Shown: positions 23,222-30,847 of the stretch, piece by piece
How positions within the stretch are numbered: the first letter of the stretch is position 1
How the letters are laid out: each line of letters begins with the position of its first letter
NCBI RefSeq assembly: GCF_002256775.1
Contig: NZ_NCII01000018.1
Span: forward strand, 1 to 46,604
Direction of reading: 5' to 3'
DNA from: Novosphingobium sp. 17-62-19
Lineage (GTDB): Bacteria > Pseudomonadota > Alphaproteobacteria > Sphingomonadales > Sphingomonadaceae
DNA length: 46,604 nt
Translations under genes and position numbers: made by a program
The notes under the pieces: generated by a model
The model's database searches: none
The model's input: only the letters and a program-made list of their open reading frames with translations
Told to the model about the DNA's origin: nothing

Positions 23222-24952
23222 TCATCCCTTCAAGCAGGTGAAAGTGGAGGTGTTGGTGCTGCGAATCTGCTGGCGCATCGTGTTGCGGGCATTGGCATCC
23301 GCGTTTGCCTGAACTTCTGCGGCGGTCGGGCTTGCGCTCATTGCCGGCAATGCTTCGTTGGCTGTTACCGCCGACGAGGCGCCATTCTGAGCGCCATCCC
23401 CACTCAGAATGAATTGAACGCCCGTTGCATACCCTGCATTGGTCCAGCAATTCGAGACGGCCCTGAGCGTGGCGTTACCGGTTACACCGCTGGAGCCGAC
23501 GTCCACCAGCCCCCAGATAGGCGCAACGCCAAGGCCAACGGTCAGGTCGTTAAGGCCAACCTTGCCGGTACGCTGCACCTCAATCCCGCGCTGCATGGCT
23601 GTCGTCATGGTGATGTTGGTGTTGTACATGGTCAGGTGACCGTGGACGAGGATCGGGTAATTGTATTCCTTCGCCACGGTATAGCTGCCTGCGCGCCACA
23701 CCATGTCGGCGCCCTCTTCGATGTAGACAGCAATGTTGCCGGTGGTGTTGCTGGCTCGCGCAGTTACGGCTGCACTTTCGAAAGCCGCCTGCGAGCCTGA
23801 TTGAGCCAGCAAAGCATGACCTGCGAGGGTGGTATCGATGGTCAAGGTACCTCGGAAGGTCGCCTTTGCACCGGCATTGAGAACGATAGCCCACGTATTC
23901 TGACCGTCGACGACGTAAACATTCTCGGTGAGCAGGGTCGCGCCATTCTGGGCAAGAATGTTGCCCGAGTTGACGTTTTTCATCGTCAGCTTGCGACCGG
24001 CATCAGCGTAAATGTGCACAGCGGTCGAGACTGACAGGTTTCGAAGCTCGAGGTTGCCCGGCACGAGAATAAAGTTCCGCGTGCCGCTTGGATCGTTTTC
24101 GAACGAGATGTTGGTGCTGCCCGCGCCGTCGAGCACGAGGGTGCCGGAATTGCCCTTGTCGCCAAAGATGCTGCCGGTCCGATAATTCATGTACTGCGCG
24201 GGCAGAACGTAGTTGCCTGCAGCAAGCACGATGCGCATCGCCTGCGGGCTATTGGCGCGATAGTAGGTCATCGCGTTGTAGAGCGTCGTGGCATCGTTGG
24301 GGGCAAGGCCACGGCCTGTGCCGCTAGGCGATACGAAGAACACGACTTCACGCCCCGCCTGCTGACGCTGATCTTCGGTGGAGCTGGCACGGATGATTGC
24401 ACGCACGTAAGCGTCCGGCGCCTCGAAACGGCGGGTCCCCGCGTTGAAACGTACCGAGGAACAGGTCGGTGTCGGCGAAGTCTTGGTGCGCGGCGCGATG
24501 AGATAGCCCATCAGGTTGCCGTTCTCGGCAACCTGGGCAAGCGCAGGCCGGCCGTCGGTCACATAGAGGCGTCCTGCGGGATCTGCCTGGGTGCGGATGG
24601 GGTAGGATGCACCGGCGCCCAGCGGGACAGCGCCTGCAGCGGTACCGCTTTCGCCGTCACCAAATGGGCAATAGACGATGCGCTGACCAAACGGAGTGGT
24701 TGCGAACATCGCGAGCTCAGCCGGAAGGCCATAGACACCGTCGACAGTCTGACCAGCAAGGAGGACCATGCGCCCCGAGCCTGAGGGCGAGCCGGCACGT
24801 GCGATCAGTGCTGCCACAGCTGCATCGAGCCGACGTGCAGTTTCGACACGTCCGACGCCATCGGTCGTGGCAGCGACAGTCTGGACGCCGTTGACGGCGA
24901 TAAACGCGAAAACGCCGAGCGTTGCGATCGCGATGATGAACCAGGCAACCAT
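23222..24952 (-). CDS. Membrane-anchored beta-helix-like surface protein, paralogue 1
   Basis: A 576-residue protein. The ATG at 24952 is chosen because it gives the same N-terminus (MVAWFIIAIATLGVFAFIAV) as the downstream paralogue; a longer frame upstream adds unrelated sequence. Residues 1-24 form the membrane anchor and about 25-210 a mixed domain with YCPFGD and CSSVRF. From about 230 come beta-helix-like rungs (LVLDGAGSTNISF, LTMKNVNSGNILAQNG, AVYIEEGADMVWRAG). It ends in a domain with NCWTNAG and a C-terminal Cys. The two genes look like a tandem duplication and may form one envelope structure. Receptor binding or adhesion is an inference. Confidence 0.8.
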   Translation of the reverse strand: MVAWFIIAIATLGVFAFIAVNGVQTVAATTDGVGRVETARRLDAAVAALIARAGSPSGSGRMVLLAGQTVDGVYGLPAELAMFATTPFGQRIVYCPFGDGESGTAAGAVPLGAGASYPIRTQADPAGRLYVTDGRPALAQVAENGNLMGYLIAPRTKTSPTPTCSSVRFNAGTRRFEAPDAYVRAIIRASSTEDQRQQAGREVVFFVSPSGTGRGLAPNDATTLYNAMTYYRANSPQAMRIVLAAGNYVLPAQYMNYRTGSIFGDKGNSGTLVLDGAGSTNISFENDPSGTRNFILVPGNLELRNLSVSTAVHIYADAGRKLTMKNVNSGNILAQNGATLLTENVYVVDGQNTWAIVLNAGAKATFRGTLTIDTTLAGHALLAQSGSQAAFESAAVTARASNTTGNIAVYIEEGADMVWRAGSYTVAKEYNYPILVHGHLTMYNTNITMTTAMQRGIEVQRTGKVGLNDLTVGLGVAPIWGLVDVGSSGVTGNATLRAVSNCWTNAGYATGVQFILSGDGAQNGASSAVTANEALPAMSASPTAAEVQANADANARNTMRQQIRSTNTSTFTCLKG

Positions 24953-25040
24953 GTCTGAAGAACCCCCTGCTGCGCCCAAGGCGCGCCCCGGATGACGATA
25001 GGAGATTCCGCAAGGCCCGTAAAGCGGAGACTGGGACATG

Positions 25041-25072
25041 AAAAGAGCCGCTGCGGAGGTCGCAGCGGCTCT
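25041..25072 (-). terminator. Intrinsic terminator
   Basis: AGAGCCGCTGCG (25044-25055) and CGCAGCGGCTCT (25061-25072) form a perfect 12-bp stem with a 5-base loop, followed on the minus strand by TTTT. It ends the operon of the 25108-25560 gene and insulates the beta-helix genes. Confidence 0.85.
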
Positions 25073-25107
25073 GAATTGGTCATGTTGAAGACGATCGGAC
25101 GTTCCGG

Positions 25108-25560
25108 CTATTTGCCGCACATTGACCAGCGAGGTGCGATGGCAAGGAATGCTGAATGTTCATCGTCCACATGCCCCCAGCCTTCGCAATAGGCACGCCA
25201 TCCCTTGACGTTGTCACCATCATGATCAGGCTCGTCTGGGTACTCGACCTCGCCAAGCCAGCGACTTGCAAAGTCGGCTGTGCCCGACGCGTCCAGTTTG
25301 AAGGGCAGTGCCACCCGGTCCTTTACGGTGTCGAACTCGCTCCAGTAGAAGACCATTCGCGCGGGCTTGGGCTTGCGATACCATTCCAGCAGGTTCGCGT
25401 TGCGAGGGTCCTGAAGATACGAGGCTGGCCAGCGTTCGCCTGGTTGAGCATCTCGAACCGCGTAGGCGACAGCCTTTCGGTGCGAGCCAAACACAATGCC
25501 GAGCAGAGTCTTGAGCTGTTCAGGCGTGTCGCCTGACATGTCAAAATGCGCGAGATCCAT
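25108..25560 (-). CDS. Hypothetical protein of phage/plasmid type, 150 residues
   Basis: The ATG at 25560 has AGGA eight bases upstream. The C-terminal two thirds carry VALPFKLDASGTADFASRWLGE, an acidic EPDHDGDNVKGWRAY and GWGHVDDEHSAFLAIAPRWSMCGK, a pattern I associate with unannotated proteins of large phages and plasmids; that is recognition, not proof. No catalytic motif is visible. It begins 19 bases after the DUF7007-like gene's stop, so the two are one operon ended by a strong terminator. Confidence 0.75.
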   Translation of the reverse strand: MDLAHFDMSGDTPEQLKTLLGIVFGSHRKAVAYAVRDAQPGERWPASYLQDPRNANLLEWYRKPKPARMVFYWSEFDTVKDRVALPFKLDASGTADFASRWLGEVEYPDEPDHDGDNVKGWRAYCEGWGHVDDEHSAFLAIAPRWSMCGK

Positions 25561-25579
25561 TGTCGAGTCCTTTGCTTGC

Positions 25580-26521
25580 TCAGGCAGCGACGCTCAGGGG
25601 GTGGCCGCTCGCGTCTACCTGACGATCGCTTCTCTCATCGATGACGGCATGGCCTACTCCGCTGTCACGCTGACGCTGGATGTATTCGGTGGATGGCAGG
25701 AGGAAGTGCCGGGCTGTGCCGTGGGTTCGGCCACGACGATCGCGTCCATTGCGATATGCGGTCACGAAAGTGAAGCCGGGCTCGTCCTTGGAATGGATCG
25801 CACTGGTGACAATCCAGCGGCCCTTGTTGGTTGCATGGAATGCCCTGAGGCGGAGCACGGAAGAGAGTTCGACCGGTACGGCTTCTCCGAAGATTGCCTC
25901 CCATTCGTCGGGATAGGCGTCCATCAGCGTGCGACGCGCGCAAGCCTTCTCGTAATCGGTAAAGAGCTCAGGGAATGATACGGCAACGATCGCCCATTGC
26001 TGGTCTTCTTCGTAAAAGGCCACGTTTTGAAGATCGGCAGGGCGCGAACGCCATTCAGGATCGAGAATGTCCTCGATGGGACCGGCATAGCCATCGGCCT
26101 TGGTGCGCCACCTTGCGTCGATGAGCTCGTTCTGGTGATGCATGACGATAAAGCCGCCGTGTCCAGGCGTGCTGACGCTTGCGATACCGATCGCATACTT
26201 GCTGCCGTGATCGGGCCGACCCCAAGGCGAGGTCCACATGCGAAGATCGGATTGGGAGAGCGTCTGTCGGCCAAGCGCGCGCTGTTGCTGTAGATGCAGG
26301 GCATAGCCCTCAACGTCAGCGAGGAAGTCGTTCTCGTTCGCGGCATTGAGGCCACTTGCGAAAAAGTCCGAGCGCTTCAGCTCAGATGGATCCTTGGGGC
26401 TATAAGCGCTCTGGGTACGCAGACTGCCGTCTCGCATGGGCATCAGGGCGAAGACGAGATGCTCGACGCGCGCGGCAAGGTCGCCATCGGCGGTGCGGAC
26501 AAGGTTGATCGCAGCGGCCAT
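25580..26521 (-). CDS. DUF7007-like protein
   Basis: A 313-residue product. The ATG at 26521 follows GGAG by seven bases; a GTG two codons upstream is the alternative. The segments WTSPWGRPDHGSKYAIGIASV and STPGHGGFIVMHHQN, then NVAFYEEDQQWAIVAVSFPELF and TLMDAYPDEWEAIFGE, match the domain named DUF7007, found in phage- and plasmid-rich contexts and of unknown function. The C-terminal 90 residues are Arg-rich. The TnpB element is inserted just upstream and now supplies part of its ribosome-binding region (GGAG from the inverted repeat end). Confidence 0.75.
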   Translation of the reverse strand: MAAAINLVRTADGDLAARVEHLVFALMPMRDGSLRTQSAYSPKDPSELKRSDFFASGLNAANENDFLADVEGYALHLQQQRALGRQTLSQSDLRMWTSPWGRPDHGSKYAIGIASVSTPGHGGFIVMHHQNELIDARWRTKADGYAGPIEDILDPEWRSRPADLQNVAFYEEDQQWAIVAVSFPELFTDYEKACARRTLMDAYPDEWEAIFGEAVPVELSSVLRLRAFHATNKGRWIVTSAIHSKDEPGFTFVTAYRNGRDRRGRTHGTARHFLLPSTEYIQRQRDSGVGHAVIDERSDRQVDASGHPLSVAA

Positions 26522-26532
26522 TTTCACACTCC

Positions 26533-26557
26533 GGTTCTAGGGAATAACGGGTTGATG
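26533..26557. repeat. Inverted end repeat, low-coordinate copy
   Basis: The reverse complement of these 25 bases differs from 27963-27987 at three positions only (two adjacent, plus one). Its inner part overlaps a hairpin GGTTGA-tgct-TCAACC (26550-26565), which would be the 3' stem of a TnpB guide RNA. Confidence 0.8.
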
Positions 26558-26693
26558 CTTCAACCGCGCAAACCCATTTGGTTACGCTTGGGCAGTGACT
26601 TGCCGCAGCGCGATTTCGAGACAACGCTCATCCTCAGCCTTGCGGCTGTGCAGCTCGGCCCCGAAGGGCCGTCTGCCGGATCACGTTAGCGTC
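26558..26693 (-). ncRNA. Candidate omega (reRNA) scaffold downstream of tnpB
   Basis: TnpB proteins use an RNA made from the 3' end of tnpB and the element's right end, with the guide read from the flank. The 136 bases between the tnpB stop and the end repeat hold G/C-rich stems (for example CGGCCC-ttcg-GGGCCG near 26659-26674, and the terminal GGTTGA/TCAACC hairpin). The guide would begin just beyond 26533. This is inferred from position and structure only. Confidence 0.4.
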
Positions 26694-27932
26694 TCAAGGG
26701 CCCTGAACGGCCCTTGCCAGGATGTTCCTGGCCGCATTGTGGTCACGGTGCAGGTTTGCCCCGCACGAGCAGTTATGCTGCCGTGCGGTGAGCTTCTTGG
26801 GCACCTTGGTGCCACAGAAGCTGCAATCCTGGCTCGTGTTGCACGGGTCAACCATGCGGAGCTCGCCACCGGCTCTTTCAGCCTTGTAGCGTAGCATGGA
26901 GACCAAGCGTCCCGGCGCTGCATCGAGCAGCGACCGGTTGAGGCCGCTTTTGGCGGCCACGTTCGTGCCCGGTTCTGCCAAGGTTCCCTTGGCGGACCGG
27001 CTGAGGTTCTTCAGCTGGAGGTCCTCGACAGCGATGACCTCAAAGCGCCGGACGATGTTGGCGCTCACCTGGTGCAGGTGTGTGGTGCGAGCATTTCCGA
27101 TCCGCTGATGAATCCGAGCGAGCTTACGCCGCACCTGCTGGCGGCGGTGTGAGGTTCGCTTGCAGCGCGCCAAAGCACGCTGAGCAATGCGAAGCTGACG
27201 TTCGCGCTGCGATCTCGGCCGGGCATTGGCGAAGACTTCGCCGTTGCTCAGCGTGGCGAGGTTTTCGACGCCGACGTCAATACCAATCGAAGATCCCGTG
27301 TTGGGGTGCCACTCGGTCACCGGAGTATCAATGACCAGCGTGACGTACCACGCACGATCGTAGCGCGTGAATTGCGCAGACTTGATCTTCGCACCGTCCG
27401 GGATCGGTCGGTGGAGGTTTATGCGAAGTGCGCCGTCGATGCCTTTGAAGCGAAGTTTGTCCGCTTTCAGTGTGATTCCGGAGAATTCGGCAAAACCAAA
27501 CGAGCGCCAGCGAGACTTGGCACGGTAGCGGGGGAATCCAGCCGCCTTGCCCGCCTTCATACGCTGAAACAGACCACTGAAGGCAGCGTCGACGCCCTTC
27601 AGTGTCCAACGTCCCATGTTAGGGGGCACGTCTCCAACATCAGGAATATCGGCATGGCGGATCTCCGTCAGCGATTTGCACTGATCCATATAGCTGATCG
27701 GCGCGCCGCGGAGCGTTGTGAAATCCCCAGGGATGAGTTTGCCGTTCTCCATACGAGAGGCGATCGGCTTGTCGCGCCCCTTAAGTGAGGCATTTCTCTT
27801 AGCGACTTTGTAACTTTCAATGCGCTCCTGCAGAGCGGCATTGTAAAGTTGCCTTTGACCCTCGCACAGCTTTGCCAGGCGGGCGTATTGGGCCCGCGTC
27901 GGCTTCAGCTTGTAGCGATAGGTAACCAACAC
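26694..27932 (-). CDS. tnpB: TnpB RNA-guided nuclease (IS605 OrfB family)
   Basis: A 412-residue TnpB. The N-terminal helix-turn-helix/wedge region starts MLVTYRYKLKPTRAQ. The RuvC acidic residues are Asp219 in SIGIDVGVENLA, Glu303 in VIAVEDLQLKNL and Asp397 in NLHRDHNAARNIL. The zinc ribbon has Cys370/373 (CSFC) and Cys388/390 (CSC). All catalytic parts are present, so it is probably active. TnpB cleaves DNA next to a short TAM under an RNA guide and helps its element persist. It has no TnpA partner here. Unrelated genes flank it, and it interrupts the spacing between the Ter locus and the DUF7007 operon. Confidence 0.95.
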   Translation of the reverse strand: MLVTYRYKLKPTRAQYARLAKLCEGQRQLYNAALQERIESYKVAKRNASLKGRDKPIASRMENGKLIPGDFTTLRGAPISYMDQCKSLTEIRHADIPDVGDVPPNMGRWTLKGVDAAFSGLFQRMKAGKAAGFPRYRAKSRWRSFGFAEFSGITLKADKLRFKGIDGALRINLHRPIPDGAKIKSAQFTRYDRAWYVTLVIDTPVTEWHPNTGSSIGIDVGVENLATLSNGEVFANARPRSQRERQLRIAQRALARCKRTSHRRQQVRRKLARIHQRIGNARTTHLHQVSANIVRRFEVIAVEDLQLKNLSRSAKGTLAEPGTNVAAKSGLNRSLLDAAPGRLVSMLRYKAERAGGELRMVDPCNTSQDCSFCGTKVPKKLTARQHNCSCGANLHRDHNAARNILARAVQGP

Positions 27933-27962
27933 GGTTTCTTACTTTCGATGAGTCCCAAGGAC

Positions 27963-27987
27963 CATCAACCTCTTATTCCCGAGAACC
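27963..27987. repeat. Inverted end repeat, high-coordinate copy
   Basis: Mirror copy of 26533-26557 (22/25 identical as reverse complement), outer end AGAACC, followed at once by the CACACTC direct repeat. It lies 31 bases upstream of the tnpB start. Confidence 0.8.
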
Positions 27988-28042
27988 CACACTCTTCAGG
28001 GGTAACCGCAATCACGGCATTCCCCCAAGAAACGTTCAGCTA

Positions 28043-28525
28043 TCAGTCGAAAGGGTTCTGGTCGGCGTAGCGCTCGTCCACGAACTTGATGTTGTTCGTG
28101 AAGGCATCGATGTCCTTCTGCGCGAGGTTGCGCAGGATGGTGTCGATCTTGGCCTGCATTTGTTCAAGGCTGTCGTTGAGAATGAAGCTTGCCGACTTGC
28201 CGGTCTTGCGAAAGATCTCAGACCGGTGCGCCTCCGGAATATCGATGTAGCTCTTCACCAGCTTGGGCAGATGCTGATCGCGCATCTGATCGATGTCGAT
28301 CCGCGAGAAGCCTGGCATATCTTCGCGCGCAAGAGCAGCCTCGACCTCATGGAGGCACGCCTGGATCCGGCGAATCCTGTCCTTGGCACTCGCCGGGATG
28401 CGGCTGTCCTCGTAGTCAACTTGGACAGGCGGGATGGCTGGTGCCGCCGGCACAGGTGGCAGGACTTGCGGTGTCTCGCCGCGCAAGGCCTTGCCAATGC
28501 GGGCGATGAAGCTGTTGCTGCTCAT
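28043..28525 (-). CDS. XpaC-like protein, last gene of the Ter locus
   Basis: A 160-residue soluble protein. The start at 28525 is preferred because the preceding frame appears to belong to another small gene whose TGA overlaps this ATG; the same frame is open to 28693. After a Pro-rich stretch (40-57) the protein is helical, with SARIRR-type charged helices, LPKLVKSYIDIPEAHRSEIF and FILNDSLEQMQAKIDTILRN. Position next to telA and the helical pattern match XpaC (5-bromo-4-chloroindolyl phosphate hydrolysis family), which pairs with TelA in Bacillus (xpaC-yaaN). The similarity is modest. It is probably a cytoplasmic partner of TelA at the membrane. Confidence 0.6.
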   Translation of the reverse strand: MSSNSFIARIGKALRGETPQVLPPVPAAPAIPPVQVDYEDSRIPASAKDRIRRIQACLHEVEAALAREDMPGFSRIDIDQMRDQHLPKLVKSYIDIPEAHRSEIFRKTGKSASFILNDSLEQMQAKIDTILRNLAQKDIDAFTNNIKFVDERYADQNPFD

Positions 28526-28693
28526 TTCGCTTCTGCCCCCATTTCTTCGTCCATCATCAGACCGGTTTCGGCCTCGTATTACCTGATCTGGCGCCAGAAC
28601 AAAATCGGCGCGTGGCGGTCCGCGGAAGCGACGAATCCAGACCACCCGCACTGCCGAAAGAACGAGCAGGATGCACAGGATGGTCCAGAACAT
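28522..28693 (-). pseudogene. Small membrane-protein frame, probably frameshifted
   Basis: It begins at the ATG at 28693, three bases after the telA stop, and encodes one membrane helix (MFWTILCILLVLSAVRVVWI) and a basic tail. At about codon 38 the frame becomes low-complexity Arg/Gly. The neighbouring frame there reads YEAETGLMMDEEMGAEAK and stops at a TGA overlapping the next ATG. A small indel would join the two halves into a protein of about 57 residues. The alternative is that the 28693 frame simply continues into the XpaC-like protein as a 216-residue membrane-anchored fusion. Confidence 0.45.
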
Positions 28694-28696
28694 CGC

Positions 28697-29863
28697 TCAG
28701 TTCGCCGTCAGGAGGAAATCGCCGCCGGTCGACTGGCTGCTGCCTTGCGCCCGCGCGATGTATCCTTGTGCCTTCTCGGTTTCGGCCGAGAGGGTGTTGA
28801 TGGTGGTCTTCATCGAATCCAGGGCCTTCAGCTTAAAGGTGTCGACTGCGTCCATGGTCGCGTAGATGTTCTGGAAGGCACGCTGCAGCACCTCGACCTG
28901 GATCGTGGCCGATGAGGCCTGTTCATGGATCGCAGCCGTCTGGGTACGGAGCAGATTGCCGGTGGATTCGATCATGTTGGCGGTCGTCGTATTGAGGGCC
29001 GTGATCTGGTTCAACACCAGCCGCTGATTGTTGAGAGCCTGAGCCACGGTGACCGCAGTCCGCAGGGCGGCAATGGTCGTGGTGGTGGCGCGGTCCACAC
29101 CCTTGATCAGCTCGACGTTGTTCTTCTTGATCAGGTCGAGCGCAAGGTAGCCCTGTACTGAGACGGCCATCTGGGTGAGCAGATCGGTCTGACGCTGACG
29201 AACATAGAACAGCGCGTTCTCGCGCAGGGCACGGGCCTTGGCCGGGTCGTAGCTGTCGAGCTCTGCCGTCTTCTCTTCAAGCTTGGCATCGAGCGTCTTG
29301 GTGATCACGATCATTTGCTCGAGCTTGCCCATCAGCTCCCAGATCTTCCCGCGCTCAGTCTCGATCGCGATGTTGTCCTGGAGCAGCTCGTCCTTGCCCC
29401 TCACGAGGCTGGTGATGATGGCCTGGATATGGGTCTGGGCCGAGGCGTAGCGGTCGAAGTACGCCCTGATCTTGCTGCCGAAAGGAATGAAGCCCAGGAG
29501 CTTGCGGGGCTTCAGGAGATCTCCCTGGCGGCCGGGGTCCAGTCCATCGATGACGGTGCGCAGGTCGAGCAAGGCTTTGCCCACGCCGCCTTCATCACCC
29601 ATGGCCTTGGTCGGCTTGTCGAGGAAACGGTTCGATGCGCTCGACAGCGCCACGATTTCCTTCTGGCCGATGCTGGAGATCTGGCCAGATACCTTGCCAA
29701 ATTCCGGGCTCTGGGTGTCGTGCTTGAGGAGGTCGGCAACGTAGGCGTCAACCTTGCCATGGAGCTGCGAGCGGACTTCATTGGAAACGGGAACGAGACC
29801 GGCCGCCTGCTCGGCTGGAATGGCGGCGACGGGATCGGGAGCGGTCAGGGTTAGCTCAGACAT
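28697..29863 (-). CDS. telA: TelA-family toxic-anion-resistance protein
   Basis: A 388-residue, mostly helical protein of the TelA/KlaA family (named from plasmid tellurite resistance). Typical features are the N-terminal acidic region, GEGGVGKALLDLRTVIDGLDP-like spacing, SKIRAYFDRYASAQTHIQAII, long coiled-coil stretches at about 150-260 and the closing helix FQNIYATMDAVDTFKLKALDSM. There are no membrane segments; the proteins are thought to act at the membrane with Ter proteins or XpaC. The ATG at 29863 follows AAAGG by seven bases. It is 81 bases downstream of the lyase gene. Confidence 0.92.
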   Translation of the reverse strand: MSELTLTAPDPVAAIPAEQAAGLVPVSNEVRSQLHGKVDAYVADLLKHDTQSPEFGKVSGQISSIGQKEIVALSSASNRFLDKPTKAMGDEGGVGKALLDLRTVIDGLDPGRQGDLLKPRKLLGFIPFGSKIRAYFDRYASAQTHIQAIITSLVRGKDELLQDNIAIETERGKIWELMGKLEQMIVITKTLDAKLEEKTAELDSYDPAKARALRENALFYVRQRQTDLLTQMAVSVQGYLALDLIKKNNVELIKGVDRATTTTIAALRTAVTVAQALNNQRLVLNQITALNTTTANMIESTGNLLRTQTAAIHEQASSATIQVEVLQRAFQNIYATMDAVDTFKLKALDSMKTTINTLSAETEKAQGYIARAQGSSQSTGGDFLLTAN

Positions 29864-29944
29864 AGCAAGCCTTTGGCAGAATGGGGGAAGGTAAGACGCG
29901 GGCGCACTGCATGCAATCTGTCACTGGCACCGCGCTCGAGATTG

Positions 29945-30847
29945 TCAGGCGACCCGGATCGCCGAGACGACATCACTTTCATCGACACCGAAAGTCTGTG
30001 CCCGGGCAATCACGTTGCCAGCCCACCGGCGATGCGTTGCAGGCTCGCACATGCTACCCTGCGATCCGAACACGGCGCGGGCGTCAGCCTCAAGTATCGC
30101 CTGGGCTTCATGCAACTCGCAGGCGGTAGGCTGATAGCAGCCATGGATCACGCTGATCTGGCATGGATGGATGGCGGTCTTGGTCAGCAGACCATGCTCG
30201 ATATCCTGCTCGACTTCCTCGCGCAGCAGGTCGAGCGAGGCGTAGTGCTCGAAGACCGGCGCCGCGACGGCAAAGCCGGCTGGGATAAAGGTTGCAGCCA
30301 TGTCGCGGATCACCGCGCCCAACGGGCCATCATAGGCAGTGCGGTGCTTGGAGCGCCGCACGCCAAGGATGTTTAGGATGTCGTTTCCGCCGATGCGGAT
30401 CGCGGTAACCCGCTCCCGGAAGGGCAGGAGCTGCTTGCACAGTTGTTCGAGCGCTGCACGATCGAAGGCTTCAGCGCCCTCGATCGTTGGCATGAAGGCA
30501 TGGTTGGTACCGACCATGATCGACAACCAGTGCGCGATGTTGCTCGATTCCACCTTGGGCAGGACGAATCCGTCAACAGCCTCGATGCCGGGCAAGCCCA
30601 TCATCCAGGCAAGCATGCTCACATCGCGCGGCCGTACGTAGATCGCAAGGGCGGGCGAAATGGTATTGAGGGTCAGCAGGAACGAGGCAAAGCGTGCTTG
30701 CGCCGCTTCAACCTCGTCGTCCCGGATCGAGTCTTCGAGGCAGACCACGATCGAGCGCAACTCGGGATTGCTCCCGAGGCAGATCTCGATGAGGTTGGGG
30801 CGCAGCACCGGAATGTACAGGGTGGCGCCAAGAGCAATTGCGTTCAT
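29945..30847 (-). CDS. CitE/HpcH-like C-C lyase of the Ter metabolite module
   Basis: A 300-residue TIM-barrel protein of the HpcH/HpaI aldolase-citrate lyase beta-subunit superfamily. VVCLEDSI (residues about 34-41) matches the VLDLEDSV-type metal/substrate block. LPKVESS supplies the second conserved strand, and IRIGGNDILN the third. Enzymes of this fold make or break C-C bonds of keto-acid or CoA substrates using Mg2+. In Ter loci a lyase of this type is proposed to join ATP-grasp, PRTases and HAD in making a nucleoside-like metabolite. Its ATG overlaps the StiP gene stop (ATGA, 30844-30847). Confidence 0.82.
   Translation of the reverse strand: MNAIALGATLYIPVLRPNLIEICLGSNPELRSIVVCLEDSIRDDEVEAAQARFASFLLTLNTISPALAIYVRPRDVSMLAWMMGLPGIEAVDGFVLPKVESSNIAHWLSIMVGTNHAFMPTIEGAEAFDRAALEQLCKQLLPFRERVTAIRIGGNDILNILGVRRSKHRTAYDGPLGAVIRDMAATFIPAGFAVAAPVFEHYASLDLLREEVEQDIEHGLLTKTAIHPCQISVIHGCYQPTACELHEAQAILEADARAVFGSQGSMCEPATHRRWAGNVIARAQTFGVDESDVVSAIRVA

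Larger units (their letters stand above)
26533..27987 (-). mobile_element. TnpB-only element with inverted ends
   Basis: An element of about 1.45 kb bounded by 25-bp inverted repeats that match at 22 of 25 positions and flanked by a CACACTC direct repeat (26525-26531 and 27988-27994; one extra C lies between the left copy and the repeat). It carries only tnpB; no tnpA of the Y1 or serine type is present. Removing the element and one repeat copy joins ttttCACACTCttcagg, a plausible undisturbed leader of the DUF7007-like gene. IS200/IS605 elements normally lack inverted ends and target duplications, so the mobiliser may be a different transposase acting in trans. Confidence 0.6.

Noticed and set aside
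22183-23241. 352-residue plus-strand open frame
   Set aside because: Antisense to the beta-helix paralogue, whose N-terminus is conserved with its tandem copy; no ribosome-binding site or protein-like pattern.
26694-27932. Reading TnpB as a Cas12 effector
   Set aside because: Length (412 residues), IS605 OrfB motifs and absence of a CRISPR array fit TnpB.
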